From assembly GCA_964565865.1 (NCBI GenBank), contig CAZMGM010000006.1:18334-82333 (forward strand): a DNA stretch of 64,000 nucleotides, read 5' to 3'. The notes below the pieces were generated by a model. It had not been told where the DNA came from, did no database searches, and saw only the letters and a program-made list of their open reading frames with translations. Origin of the DNA: CBDAPI01 sp964565865. Its GTDB lineage: Bacteria > Acidobacteriota > UBA6911 > RPQK01 > CBDAPI01. This document shows, one piece after another, positions 34,578 to 43,086 of this stretch; within the stretch, counting starts at the first letter, position 1, and every line of letters starts with the position of its first letter. The translations under genes were made by a program, and so were the position numbers.

Positions 34578-34958
34578 CTACACATTTCCCTCCAGCATGA
34601 CCACCGCCACGGCGTAGGCCCGGGCGTGGGTGATGGTGAGGAAGATAGTGGAGGCGTCCAGCGAGTCAAAAACCTCACGGGCCCTACCATGAAAGTGAAG
34701 GAGCGGCTTGCCGGAAGGTTCGGAGCTGACCTCTACATCCCGCCACCGGATCCCCTCGGCCCAGCCGGTTCCGAGGGCCTTGAGAGCCGCTTCTTTGGCG
34801 GCAAAGCGGCCGGCAAAATGCTGGTACTGATTCTTACGCCCCGTACAATACTCGGCTTCTGGCCTGGTGAAGACTCGTCGAATCATGGCCGGCTGGTCCT
34901 CGAGGGCCTTCCGGATCCTCTCTACCTCCACGATGTCTACGCCGAGTCCGACAACCAT
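34578..34958 (-). CDS. acpS: Holo-[acyl-carrier-protein] synthase
   Basis: Transfers phosphopantetheine from CoA to acyl carrier protein, 126 aa, normal length. The two AcpS signatures are present: GLGVDIVEVERIRKAL with the metal-binding Asp8 and FAGRFAAKEAALKALGTG with the catalytic Glu-Ala pair. Divergent from pgeF with only 24 bp between start codons, so the promoters must overlap the two 5' ends. Confidence 0.95.
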   Translation of the reverse strand: MVVGLGVDIVEVERIRKALEDQPAMIRRVFTRPEAEYCTGRKNQYQHFAGRFAAKEAALKALGTGWAEGIRWRDVEVSSEPSGKPLLHFHGRAREVFDSLDASTIFLTITHARAYAVAVVMLEGNV

Positions 34959-34982
34959 GGACTGTTATGTTAGCCTCCACCT

Positions 34983-35711
34983 ATGTTCCAGGAGAAGAAG
35001 ATTCGCTCTGTCCCTTTTCTCCAGGTGAGTGAACTGGAGGGTGTCACCGGGCTGGTGCACGCGTTTACGTTGCGCGGAACGGATAGGGCCTGTGGACTGG
35101 AACGGGATCCCGATCAGGCCACCAGAAAGACCTCGGTTCTCGAGGTGCTAGGGCTTTCAGAGGCTGAAACAACACAGCTTCACCAGAGCCATTCGAATCG
35201 CATCTGCCGAGCTGCCCGCCCATCGGTTAAACGCCCCGAGGGAGACGCCCTGGTCCTGACCAAGCCGGGAGTTTACGGGATCATCAAGACCGCAGACTGC
35301 CTGCCGATACTAGCGATCGATCCTGATCGAAAACAGTTAGCGGTTATCCATGCCGGTTGGCGTGGAACCCTGGGACGGATTTTGAGCGAGGCCCTCTTGC
35401 AGCTAACGACTCTGGGTAGTAACCCTGCAGATCTGCTCGTGGTGCTGGGTCCATGTATCCGAGTTTGTTGTTACGAAGTGGGTCCTAATTTCAAGGACCG
35501 ATTCGCGAACCAGGGTCATGACGTGGAGCATCTCTTTCGAGGGCGTAACCTGGACCTGATCGCTGCCAGCGGAGCCCAGGCTGAAGCGGCGGGGACAAGT
35601 CAGATCCTGGACAGTGGAATGTGTACTTGCTGCAGCCCGGATCTCTTCTATTCTCATCGGCGTGATCGAGATCACCGTCGTATGTGGGCGCTGGCCGGCT
35701 TTTCGGCCTGA
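34983..35711 (+). CDS. pgeF: YfiH-family purine nucleoside phosphorylase/LACC1-like
   Basis: 242 aa, YfiH/DUF152 family (human LACC1 homologues), zinc-dependent purine nucleoside phosphorylase, adenosine deaminase and methylthioadenosine phosphorylase in characterised members, and a peptidoglycan editing factor in E. coli. Zinc-site residues are in LHQSHSNRI (His), KTADCLPILA (Cys) and IHAGWRGTLGRIL (His). LVVLGPCIRVCCYEVGP and CTCCSPDLFYSHRRD are family signatures. No strong ribosome site precedes the ATG. Confidence 0.9.
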   Translation: MFQEKKIRSVPFLQVSELEGVTGLVHAFTLRGTDRACGLERDPDQATRKTSVLEVLGLSEAETTQLHQSHSNRICRAARPSVKRPEGDALVLTKPGVYGIIKTADCLPILAIDPDRKQLAVIHAGWRGTLGRILSEALLQLTTLGSNPADLLVVLGPCIRVCCYEVGPNFKDRFANQGHDVEHLFRGRNLDLIAASGAQAEAAGTSQILDSGMCTCCSPDLFYSHRRDRDHRRMWALAGFSA

Positions 35712-35793
35712 CTTGTTCCCTCCAGTCTCCTGAACCCGGGAGCCTTTGAGTCCGTGAGTGTGCGAGGAGTCGGGGGGCCGCGACCGGAAGGAT

Positions 35794-37173
35794 TTAAACA
35801 GCCTCCGACCCGGGCTCCTTCCACGCTCGACTTCCAAATGCCGCTTCGCGCACTCTCTCTACTAGCAACCTCCCGTCGTTGTCCTGGCCGACGACAGTGA
35901 AGGACCCAATCTGGTTGGTAGGCAGAGAATGATCAGCTAGCCCCTTCAGATAGTTCCCGGTAATGACTGAGCGCCGGCCCTCTTCGATCTGGTCGAGCGT
36001 CAAACCAGAGAGTTGCTTGCCGATGAAGCTCTCACGAAACTGCCAATTCTTTTGCTCGGAGATCTCTCGAAACTCTCGGCAGCGACGCTGGATTATGGAC
36101 GGAGATATCTTTCCCGGCATTTGTGAGGCAGCAGTGCCGGAGCGGTCGCTGTAGGGGAAGACATGCAGGTAGGAGAAAGGCATGTTCTCCACGAAGCGCC
36201 GGCTCCTCTCATGTTCCCCTTCCGTTTCTCCAGGGAATCCGGCAATGATATCCGTTCCTATGGCCGCGTTCGGAAGCCGGTGGTGGATCTCCTCGACCAG
36301 ACTGGCGAACCGCCCTGTGGTATAGGGACGCAGCATCCTCTTGAGCGTCCGGTCGCATCCGCTCTGCAGGCAGATGTGAAAGTGGGGAGCGATTTTCCCC
36401 TGGCTTTTTTCGGCCATCCGTATCACCGTTCGGCTTAGCTCCATGGGCTCGATGGAGCTGAGCCGCAACTGCCCCAGGCCTTCGATCTCAAGGAGTCTTG
36501 CCAGGAGACGGTGAAGCGGAAAGGGTGGGTTGAGATGACGGCCGTAGGTTCCTAGATGGATACCGGTAAGAACAACTTCCTGAAACCCGGCGGTGACGAG
36601 TCTTTGCACCTGCTCCACAGCCTGGTCGGGGGGAAGGCTTCGACCCGGTCCGCGGACCAGCGGAATGATGCAGTAGGTGCAGCGGGCATCGCAGCCGTCC
36701 TGAATCTTGACAAAGGGGCGGGTACGGCCCCCTGTGAGCCGGGCAGAGCCTGCCTCCAGAACCCGCGACCCGTCGAAGCTGTCCCGGTAGACGGGAGCCA
36801 GTTCGCGAAATCCAGCCGGGTTCGCCGAGGCTTCCTCAACTATCTGAATCAGACGGTCTTTGTGGCTGTTTCCTACTACTGCACTGACCCCTGGAATACG
36901 CGCCAGCGCTCCTGGATCCCGCTGTGCGTAACAGCCGGTAACCAGCAGCCGCGCCTCCGGATTTTGGCGACGCAAGCGGCGCACCAACTGTCTGACCTGC
37001 TGGTCGGATCGATGGGTGACGGTGCAGGAATTGACCACCACCACGTGAGCCCGTCCGGGGTCGTCAGTCTCGTCGAAAAAGGCCTGGAGAAAGTCTGCTC
37101 TCAAGGCAGCAGTATCTGCCTGGTTGGTGCGGCAGCCAAACGTAGCGATATGAAAGAGCTTCCTACTGCTCAT
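35794..37173 (-). CDS. mtaB: tRNA t6A37 methylthiotransferase
   Basis: Radical-SAM methylthiotransferase converting t6A to ms2t6A at position 37 of ANN-decoding tRNAs, 459 aa. N-terminal MTTase cluster ligands lie in FGCRTNQADT, NSCTVTHRSD and TGCYAQRDP. The radical-SAM cluster is DGCDARCTYCIIPLVRG, and a C-terminal TRAM-like segment (IGSFTVVGQDNDGRLLVERV) binds tRNA. FGCRTNQAD is the MtaB subclass pattern rather than MiaB. Followed 18 bp downstream in the cluster by rlmN's reverse-strand neighbour; both are minus strand. Confidence 0.92.
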   Translation of the reverse strand: MSSRKLFHIATFGCRTNQADTAALRADFLQAFFDETDDPGRAHVVVVNSCTVTHRSDQQVRQLVRRLRRQNPEARLLVTGCYAQRDPGALARIPGVSAVVGNSHKDRLIQIVEEASANPAGFRELAPVYRDSFDGSRVLEAGSARLTGGRTRPFVKIQDGCDARCTYCIIPLVRGPGRSLPPDQAVEQVQRLVTAGFQEVVLTGIHLGTYGRHLNPPFPLHRLLARLLEIEGLGQLRLSSIEPMELSRTVIRMAEKSQGKIAPHFHICLQSGCDRTLKRMLRPYTTGRFASLVEEIHHRLPNAAIGTDIIAGFPGETEGEHERSRRFVENMPFSYLHVFPYSDRSGTAASQMPGKISPSIIQRRCREFREISEQKNWQFRESFIGKQLSGLTLDQIEEGRRSVITGNYLKGLADHSLPTNQIGSFTVVGQDNDGRLLVERVREAAFGSRAWKEPGSEAV

Positions 37174-37191
37174 GTCGTGTAAGCGGAGCGC

Positions 37192-38256
37192 TCAGGCGTT
37201 CTCCTTCAGATAAGCCAGTTGCCCGCAAGCAGCTGAAATATCTTTGCCCCGGGTCTTTCTGACAAAAGCGGTGATGTGGTTCTGGACCAGAATTTCCTGG
37301 AATCGATCCACCGTCGGTCCGGCGGGAGGAGCATAGGGCAGTCCAGGGCTTGGATTGTAAGGAATCAGGTTCACCTTGCAGCGGATCCCTTCGAGCAGGC
37401 GCGAGAGCCGTCGAGCGTCCTCTTCCGAGTCCGTCAGATCTTTGAGAAGAACGTATTCAAACGTGATTCGTCTCCTGGGTTCGAGAGGAAAGCGCCGGCA
37501 GCAGGCAAGCAAGGCGCCGATCGGCCATTTTTCGTTTAGCGGCATGAGCTGACTCCGGAGTTTGTCGGTAGTGGCGTTCAGGGAGATGGCAAGATTGGGG
37601 AGAATCGGTTCGGAGTACATACGTTCAAGAACCGGAATGACACCGGAGGTCGAGATCGTAATGCGTCGTCGCGAGAGACCCATGCCCCCGGGATCCACCA
37701 TGATCCGAAAGGCCTTCATGACATGTTTGTAGTTGTAAAGTGGTTCGCCCATTCCCATGAAAACAATGTTGAATCCCGTCGGGGGAACATATCCGGCCTG
37801 GATTGCGATCAGAACCTGACCCAGAATCTCAGCCGGTTTCAGATTACGCCAGAATCCCATCTGTGCCGTCAGGCAGAAGGTACAGCCCACGTCGCAACCC
37901 ACCTGTGAAGAGATACACAGCGTAGTGCGCTCTTCTTCCGGGATCACAACCGTTTCCACAAACCGGCCGTCACAGAGCCGAAACAACATCTTGACGGTTC
38001 CATCCACCGATTCGGAAAGTCGTTCAAGCTCCGGGAGCTGGAGCTGGAATCGGCGGGAGAGGGTCTCACGCAGGGACAGAGGAAGTTCTGACATTCGCGA
38101 AAAAACAAACTCTCGCCTCCGATAGAGCAGGTGATACAGTTGTTTGCCGCGAAAGGGCTTTTCCCCTAGATCCCGGGTGATTCCGAGCAGTTCCCGAAGG
38201 TTCTTTCCCAGCAGATTCATGGAGTTGCCGATGTGCGAACGATTCAAATCTTCCAT
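37192..38256 (-). CDS. rlmN: 23S rRNA A2503/tRNA A37 methyltransferase
   Basis: Dual-specificity radical-SAM C2 methyltransferase, 354 aa. The cluster motif is QVGCDVGCTFCLTAQMGF; the FMGMGEPLYNYKHVMKAF SAM site and the C-terminal catalytic Cys in ISAACGQLAYL are present. The first ATG (38256) has AGGGTATAGGGC before it; an internal ATG at 38220 is possible. Transcribed toward mtaB, 18 bp apart, probably one mRNA for two RNA-modifying radical-SAM enzymes. Confidence 0.93.
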   Translation of the reverse strand: MEDLNRSHIGNSMNLLGKNLRELLGITRDLGEKPFRGKQLYHLLYRRREFVFSRMSELPLSLRETLSRRFQLQLPELERLSESVDGTVKMLFRLCDGRFVETVVIPEEERTTLCISSQVGCDVGCTFCLTAQMGFWRNLKPAEILGQVLIAIQAGYVPPTGFNIVFMGMGEPLYNYKHVMKAFRIMVDPGGMGLSRRRITISTSGVIPVLERMYSEPILPNLAISLNATTDKLRSQLMPLNEKWPIGALLACCRRFPLEPRRRITFEYVLLKDLTDSEEDARRLSRLLEGIRCKVNLIPYNPSPGLPYAPPAGPTVDRFQEILVQNHITAFVRKTRGKDISAACGQLAYLKENA

Positions 38257-38461
38257 GCCCTATACCCTGGAAGGTCTTCCTGCACGGGGCAGTGCACCGG
38301 GGGGCATAGCTGTAGGAGCCGCTTCCCTGTGGCGACCTGATCCCATCGAGGAGCGTCACCCCCTGAATCTTTCATACCCGGTTGCTACATTCTAGTACTT
38401 ACTTGCACAAATACGATGACGTTACCGATTTTTTTGCTTTGCAAGGAAGTATTATCCTACC

Positions 38462-39244
38462 GTGATTGTTTCAGTTCTGGGCAGCGGAAGCAGTGGTAAT
38501 TGCACTTTTGTAGCGACCAGCGAAACGTGTCTTCTCATCGATCTCGGATTTGGTCCAAGAAGCCTTTCCCGCCGGCTGAAAGAGACCGGGCTAGAGTCGC
38601 GTGAGATCGATGCTGTCTTCTTGACTCATGGCCACTCGGACCATTGTCAGGGAGTGACTTCACGCAGGGCGCCGGAGTCGGTTCCTGTGTACATGAATCA
38701 GGGGACTCGCCGCGAGGGAGCCGGATTGGAGGAGGTCCCCGAGTGGGAAGAGCTCAAGTGCCGAAGGCCGGTGCAGATCGGGGACATCGTAGTCGAAGCG
38801 TTTCCGGTTTCGCACGATGCATCGGAGCCGGTCGGTTTCCGCATCAGCTGTGACGGCAAGATCGGGTCCGTGGTGACCGATCTAGGAGAAATCACCCCCT
38901 GGGTCAAGTCCAAGCTGGAAGACTGTGACTGGCTGGTTCTGGAGTCGAACCACGATGAGAACCTGTTGAAGATCGGACCTTACCCGTGGCGCCTCAAGCA
39001 GCGTGTTCTGGGCCGGCTGGGACACCTCTCCAACCGCAGTGTAGCCGAATTCATTCGCGATGATTTCGACGGCAGCGCCGCGCACATTTTCCTGGCCCAT
39101 CTGAGCCGCCAGAACAACAACCCTGAAATTGCTCTCAAATCGGCCTCCCGGGCCCTGCAGGATCGCCCGCGTCGGGGGCTTTTCGAATCCTGCCAGGTAC
39201 ACTTGACCTTTCAGAGCCGTCCTTCTAACGTGATCCATCTATGA
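38462..39244 (+). CDS. MBL-fold hydrolase, YycJ/WalJ-like
   Basis: Metallo-beta-lactamase fold protein, 260 aa, starting at GTG with MIVSVLGSGSSGNCTFVAT. The metal-binding motif is LTHGHSDHCQGV, further ligands in FPVSHDASEP, VVTDLGEIT and the C-terminal LAHLSRQNNNP. YycJ/WalJ relatives are predicted 5'-to-3' exonucleases or cell-wall-stress linked; function is not settled. It ends within the start of purB (ATGA overlap), so both are translated together. Confidence 0.88.
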   Translation: MIVSVLGSGSSGNCTFVATSETCLLIDLGFGPRSLSRRLKETGLESREIDAVFLTHGHSDHCQGVTSRRAPESVPVYMNQGTRREGAGLEEVPEWEELKCRRPVQIGDIVVEAFPVSHDASEPVGFRISCDGKIGSVVTDLGEITPWVKSKLEDCDWLVLESNHDENLLKIGPYPWRLKQRVLGRLGHLSNRSVAEFIRDDFDGSAAHIFLAHLSRQNNNPEIALKSASRALQDRPRRGLFESCQVHLTFQSRPSNVIHL

Positions 39245-40536
39245 TTTCTCGGTACACCCATCCGGACATGGAGCGGGTATGGACAGATGAGAACCGCTTT
39301 CAAAAGTGGCTGGATGTGGAGATCGCCGTCTGCGAGGTGCTGGCGGAAACCGGTGAAATCCCGACCGAAGCAGCTGCCCAGATCCGCAAGAACGCCTCCT
39401 TTTCAGTTGACCGGATTCGGGAGATCGAGGCGGTTACCCACCATGACGTGGTCGCCTTCACGACCTCCGTGGCGGAGACTCTGGGACCGGAATCTCGCTT
39501 TGTCCACCTGGGACTGACCTCGACGGATGTGGTGGACACGGCCCAGGCCCTTCAGGTCCGTGAGGCATCCCGACTTATCGAAGGCGCGATTGTCGCACTG
39601 AAGCAGACTCTCGGTCGGCAGGCGAAAGAATACCGGGATACGGTCATGATGGGCAGGACGCACGGTATTCACGCAGAGCCCATCAGCCTGGGTTTGAAGT
39701 TTGCGGTCTGGTATGCCGAGACGGAGCGTAACCTGGAGCGCTTTCAGCGCGCGAGAAAGGTTCTGGAAGTAGGTAAAATCAGTGGTCCGGTTGGGACCTT
39801 TTCCCACCTGCCCCCCCGGCTGGAGGAGGCTGTCTGCAGACGCCTAGGCATTGGTTTTGCCCGTGTCTCTACCCAGACCCTGCAGCGCGACCGTCATGCC
39901 GAGTATCTTTGCACGTTGGCCATCATCGGTTCTAGCTACGACAAAATGGCCACCGAGGTCCGGCATCTTCAGCGGACCGAAGTACGGGAGGCTTCGGAAC
40001 CTTTTGGCAAGAGCCAGAAGGGCAGTTCCTCCATGCCCCACAAGCGAAATCCAATCGGCAGTGAGAACATTTCAGGACTGGCTCGAGTTCTCCGGAGCAA
40101 TGCCATGGTGGCCCTTCAGAATGTAGCACTCTGGCACGAAAGGGATATCTCTCACTCTTCCGCCGAGCGAGTCGTACTTCCCGACAGCACTATTCTGGCT
40201 CACTATCTTTCGGTGCGGCTCAATCGGATCCTCACCGGACTGGTGGTTCATCCGGAGCAGATGGAGGCAAACCTCCGGATTACGGGAGGACTCTACAATT
40301 CATCCTCGCTGCTGCTGGCTCTGGTTCGGAAGGGAGTCCTGCGGGAAGAAGCCTATCTGTGGGTTCAGCGCAACGCCATGAAGGTATGGGACGAAGGGGC
40401 GGATTTTCGAAAGCTCGTGATCGATGATCCGGATATCTCTCGAACCCTGACCAATGAGGAAATCGATGAGCTTTTCGATACCCGAGACAAGCTCCGGCAC
40501 CTGCCGGAAATCTTCAAACGGATTTTTGGGAATTGA
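39241..40536 (+). CDS. purB: Adenylosuccinate lyase
   Basis: Fumarase/aspartase superfamily enzyme acting twice in purine synthesis (SAICAR cleavage and adenylosuccinate cleavage), 431 aa. The catalytic loop GSSSMPHKRNPIGSENISG is perfect; MGRTHGIHAEPISLGLKFA and TSTDVVDTAQALQVREAS supply other active-site residues. Coupled to the MBL gene by a 4-bp overlap, which is a common arrangement for metabolic pairs without known link. Confidence 0.96.
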   Translation: MISRYTHPDMERVWTDENRFQKWLDVEIAVCEVLAETGEIPTEAAAQIRKNASFSVDRIREIEAVTHHDVVAFTTSVAETLGPESRFVHLGLTSTDVVDTAQALQVREASRLIEGAIVALKQTLGRQAKEYRDTVMMGRTHGIHAEPISLGLKFAVWYAETERNLERFQRARKVLEVGKISGPVGTFSHLPPRLEEAVCRRLGIGFARVSTQTLQRDRHAEYLCTLAIIGSSYDKMATEVRHLQRTEVREASEPFGKSQKGSSSMPHKRNPIGSENISGLARVLRSNAMVALQNVALWHERDISHSSAERVVLPDSTILAHYLSVRLNRILTGLVVHPEQMEANLRITGGLYNSSSLLLALVRKGVLREEAYLWVQRNAMKVWDEGADFRKLVIDDPDISRTLTNEEIDELFDTRDKLRHLPEIFKRIFGN

Positions 40537-40639
40537 GCGTGAGGGGGAAGAGTAGGAGCCGCTTTCACTCGGCGATTGGATCGGACCCCGGAGGGCCCAT
40601 TTCCGCAGCGGCGATCCGCTCAGGCCGAGAAGAACGAGG

Positions 40640-42019
40640 ATGAGAGAGATCATTGAATACATTGAAAGCCGCCACCAGGAGTACCTCGAAGAGCTGAACG
40701 CATTTCTGAAGATTCCCAGTATCAGCACCGACAGCAGCCGCCGGGAAGACGTGCGGCAGGCGGCTGAGTACGTTCGAGAGCAGCTGGGCCGTTCGGGGAT
40801 GGAGCCAGAGATTATTCCCACCGATGGACACCCGATTGTGTACGGCGAGCGGGTCGAGCATGCGGATCACCCCACGGTTCTGGTTTATGGCCACTACGAC
40901 GTCCAGCCCGTCGATCCCATCGACCTGTGGCAGACTGGCCCCTTCCAACCGACGATCCGGGACGAGTGCCTGTTTGCCAGAGGGTCAGCCGATGACAAGG
41001 GCCAGGTCTTCATCCACTTCAAGAGTACTCAGGCATTTCTGGAACTCACGGGTGAGCTCCCCATAAATGTCAAGTTTCTGGTGGAAGGAGAAGAGGAGAT
41101 CGGGAGCCCTCACCTGCTGCCCTTCGTGGAGCGTAACCTGGAGAGGCTGCGGGCCGATGCCGTTATGATTTCTGACTCCACCATGTTCGGAAGAGGGGTT
41201 CCCTCGATCGGTTACGGCCTGCGCGGTCTCTCTTATCTTCAGATCGATGTGCAGGGACCGGTTCGAGACCTGCACTCGGGATCTTTCGGGGGTCCCGTGG
41301 CCAATCCGGCCTTTGTCCTGAGCCAAATACTCGCTTCTCTGAAAGACGCTGATGACCGGGTTCTCATTCCAGGTTTTTACGACCGGGTGCGGGAACTGAC
41401 GCCGGAAGAAAAAGACGCATTTGCTTCACTACCCTTCGATGAAGCAGCCTACTGTGCTGATCTCGGAGTGACGAAGCTAGCCGGCGAGAGGGGTTATATG
41501 CCGCTCGAGCAACTGTGGGCCCGGCCCACTCTGGAGGTCAACGGGCTTCTCAGCGGGTTTACGGAAGAGGGGGCCAAGACCGTACTCCCCTCCCGGGCCA
41601 TGGCCAAAGTGAGTATGCGGCTCGTTCCTGACCAGGATCACAACGAAATCGATGAACTCTTCGAGCGTTATGTTTTGGCTCAGGCACCTGAAACGGTGTC
41701 GGTTGAGGTGACCAGTATGCATGGAGGGGCTCCGTGGGTCGCCTCCCTGGATCATCCTGCACTCCGGGCCGCAGCCAATGCCGTGGAAGCCGGCTTCGGG
41801 AAACGGCCCGTGTTCCAGCGCGAAGGGGGCACGATTCCAATTGTCTCAACCTTCCAGGACCTTCTCGGTATACCCACGGTTCTCATGGGAATCGGCCTGC
41901 CCGACGAGAATGCTCACGCGCCGAACGAGAATCTTTATCTGCCAAACTTTTTCAACGGGATCAAGGCCTCAGCCTATTTTCTGTCTGAGTACGGGGAGTT
42001 TGGGGAGGTTGAAAGTTGA
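40640..42019 (+). CDS. M20 metallopeptidase/dipeptidase
   Basis: Cytosolic zinc dipeptidase of the M20 family (CNDP/ArgE relatives), 459 aa. Zinc ligands and catalytic residues: His in VLVYGHYDVQP, Asp in FARGSADDKGQV, the Glu pair in FLVEGEEEIGSP, Asp in MISDSTMFG, and the C-terminal His region GLPDENAHAPNENLYLPNF. A dimerisation insert is present between (about residues 190-330). Broad dipeptide substrate expected. Leader of about 100 bp after purB has no special signal. Confidence 0.92.
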   Translation: MREIIEYIESRHQEYLEELNAFLKIPSISTDSSRREDVRQAAEYVREQLGRSGMEPEIIPTDGHPIVYGERVEHADHPTVLVYGHYDVQPVDPIDLWQTGPFQPTIRDECLFARGSADDKGQVFIHFKSTQAFLELTGELPINVKFLVEGEEEIGSPHLLPFVERNLERLRADAVMISDSTMFGRGVPSIGYGLRGLSYLQIDVQGPVRDLHSGSFGGPVANPAFVLSQILASLKDADDRVLIPGFYDRVRELTPEEKDAFASLPFDEAAYCADLGVTKLAGERGYMPLEQLWARPTLEVNGLLSGFTEEGAKTVLPSRAMAKVSMRLVPDQDHNEIDELFERYVLAQAPETVSVEVTSMHGGAPWVASLDHPALRAAANAVEAGFGKRPVFQREGGTIPIVSTFQDLLGIPTVLMGIGLPDENAHAPNENLYLPNFFNGIKASAYFLSEYGEFGEVES

Positions 42020-42096
42020 AAGTCTCCGCCGTTGGGCGTGACCATTAGCCCTCAACTTTTCAACCTTCAACATTAAACTTTACACAGAGCGCCCTG

Positions 42097-42440
42097 TCAG
42101 GATGAACCGACCCGATGCAGCTTCGTGAGGGTAGTGTGTCCGCGGTCCACAATTGGCGCCCCGGTCAAAATGACCAGCTTGTCTCCGGGCCTCACCATCC
42201 CCTCCTCGATCAGGAGCTTCTCAGTGGCTACGATCAATTCATCCACGTTTCCGATACGGACTCAGCCTTGGCTAGTTCCCTGATCTGCTCGATGATACGG
42301 TGGTAATCCTCCTGGCTGCCATGGGAGAAGTTGAGAAGCGTGACATCTGCCCTGGTGTCGATGAGCTCATCCAGCTGATCTTGCGACTGGCTGGCCGGAC
42401 CGATGGTGGTGATGATCGTTCCTTTCGCATTGGAAAAGTT
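42097..42440 (-). pseudogene. Pyruvate kinase remnant with internal deletion
   Basis: Both ends of pyruvate kinase survive. On the minus strand TIITTIGPASQSQDQLDELI then TLLNFSHGSQEDYHRIIEQI (about 42439-42280) matches the N-terminal TxGPAS and LNFSHG segments. Next, in a shifted frame, VDELIVATEKLLIEEGMV then RPGDKLVILTGAPIVDRG and TTLTKLHRVG (about 42255-42100) matches the C-terminal GDxVVITAGxP and LIKVHxVG end. Everything between, including the K+/Mg2+ site and the catalytic domain, is missing. Not functional. Confidence 0.8.
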
Positions 42441-42513
42441 TTTCCAGGTTCCAGCGCTTGATCTATGATGTTCAAGCCCAAATGGATTTGTCTTTGGAGG
42501 GGCGCTAACCTCA

Positions 42514-43086
42514 ATGGACCGAAAACAGGCCTGGAATCTGTTGACTGAACACACCAGGACCGAAGGATTGATCAAGCACGCTCTGGCCGTCGAGGCTTCG
42601 ATGCGGGCCTATGCCCGCAAGTTCGGTGAGGATGAAGAAAAATGGGGAATCGTGGGCCTGCTCCATGACTTTGACTACGACCTGCACCCGAGTGCCAAGG
42701 AGCATCCTCTGGTGGGTGCTGCGATTCTCGAGCAGCAGGGCTATCCACAGGACGTGATCTACGCTATAAAGTCCCACGCCGATTATCTTGACCTGCCCCG
42801 CCACAGTCTCATGGATAAGACGCTCTACGCAGTGGATGAGCTGTGTGGCTTTCTGGTGGCAGTGACCCTGGTGAGACCGGGAAAGCGAATCGCTGATGTC
42901 CCCGTCAAGTCGGTAAGAAAAAAGCTCAAAGATAAAGCCTTTGCCCGCTCCGTCAATCGTGAGGACATTCGCAGCGGAGCAAAGGATCTGGGCGTGGAAC
43001 TTCCGGAGCACATTCAATTCGTTATTGCGGCCATAGCCGACGTGGCCGACCAGCTAGGACTGGGAGGAGAAAGTAAGCATGGATGA
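42514..43086 (+). CDS. HD-domain (HDIG) hydrolase
   Basis: Predicted metal-dependent phosphohydrolase of the HD superfamily, 190 aa. The motif GLLHDFDYDLHP carries the HD pair; ligands before and after are KHALAVEASM (His near residue 22) and AIKSHADYL. Similar proteins in many phyla are annotated HDIG/hydrolase with unknown substrate (nucleotides or phosphosugars). Overlaps acsA by 8 bp, so it is co-translated; whether it helps acetate metabolism is unknown. Confidence 0.82.
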   Translation: MDRKQAWNLLTEHTRTEGLIKHALAVEASMRAYARKFGEDEEKWGIVGLLHDFDYDLHPSAKEHPLVGAAILEQQGYPQDVIYAIKSHADYLDLPRHSLMDKTLYAVDELCGFLVAVTLVRPGKRIADVPVKSVRKKLKDKAFARSVNREDIRSGAKDLGVELPEHIQFVIAAIADVADQLGLGGESKHG

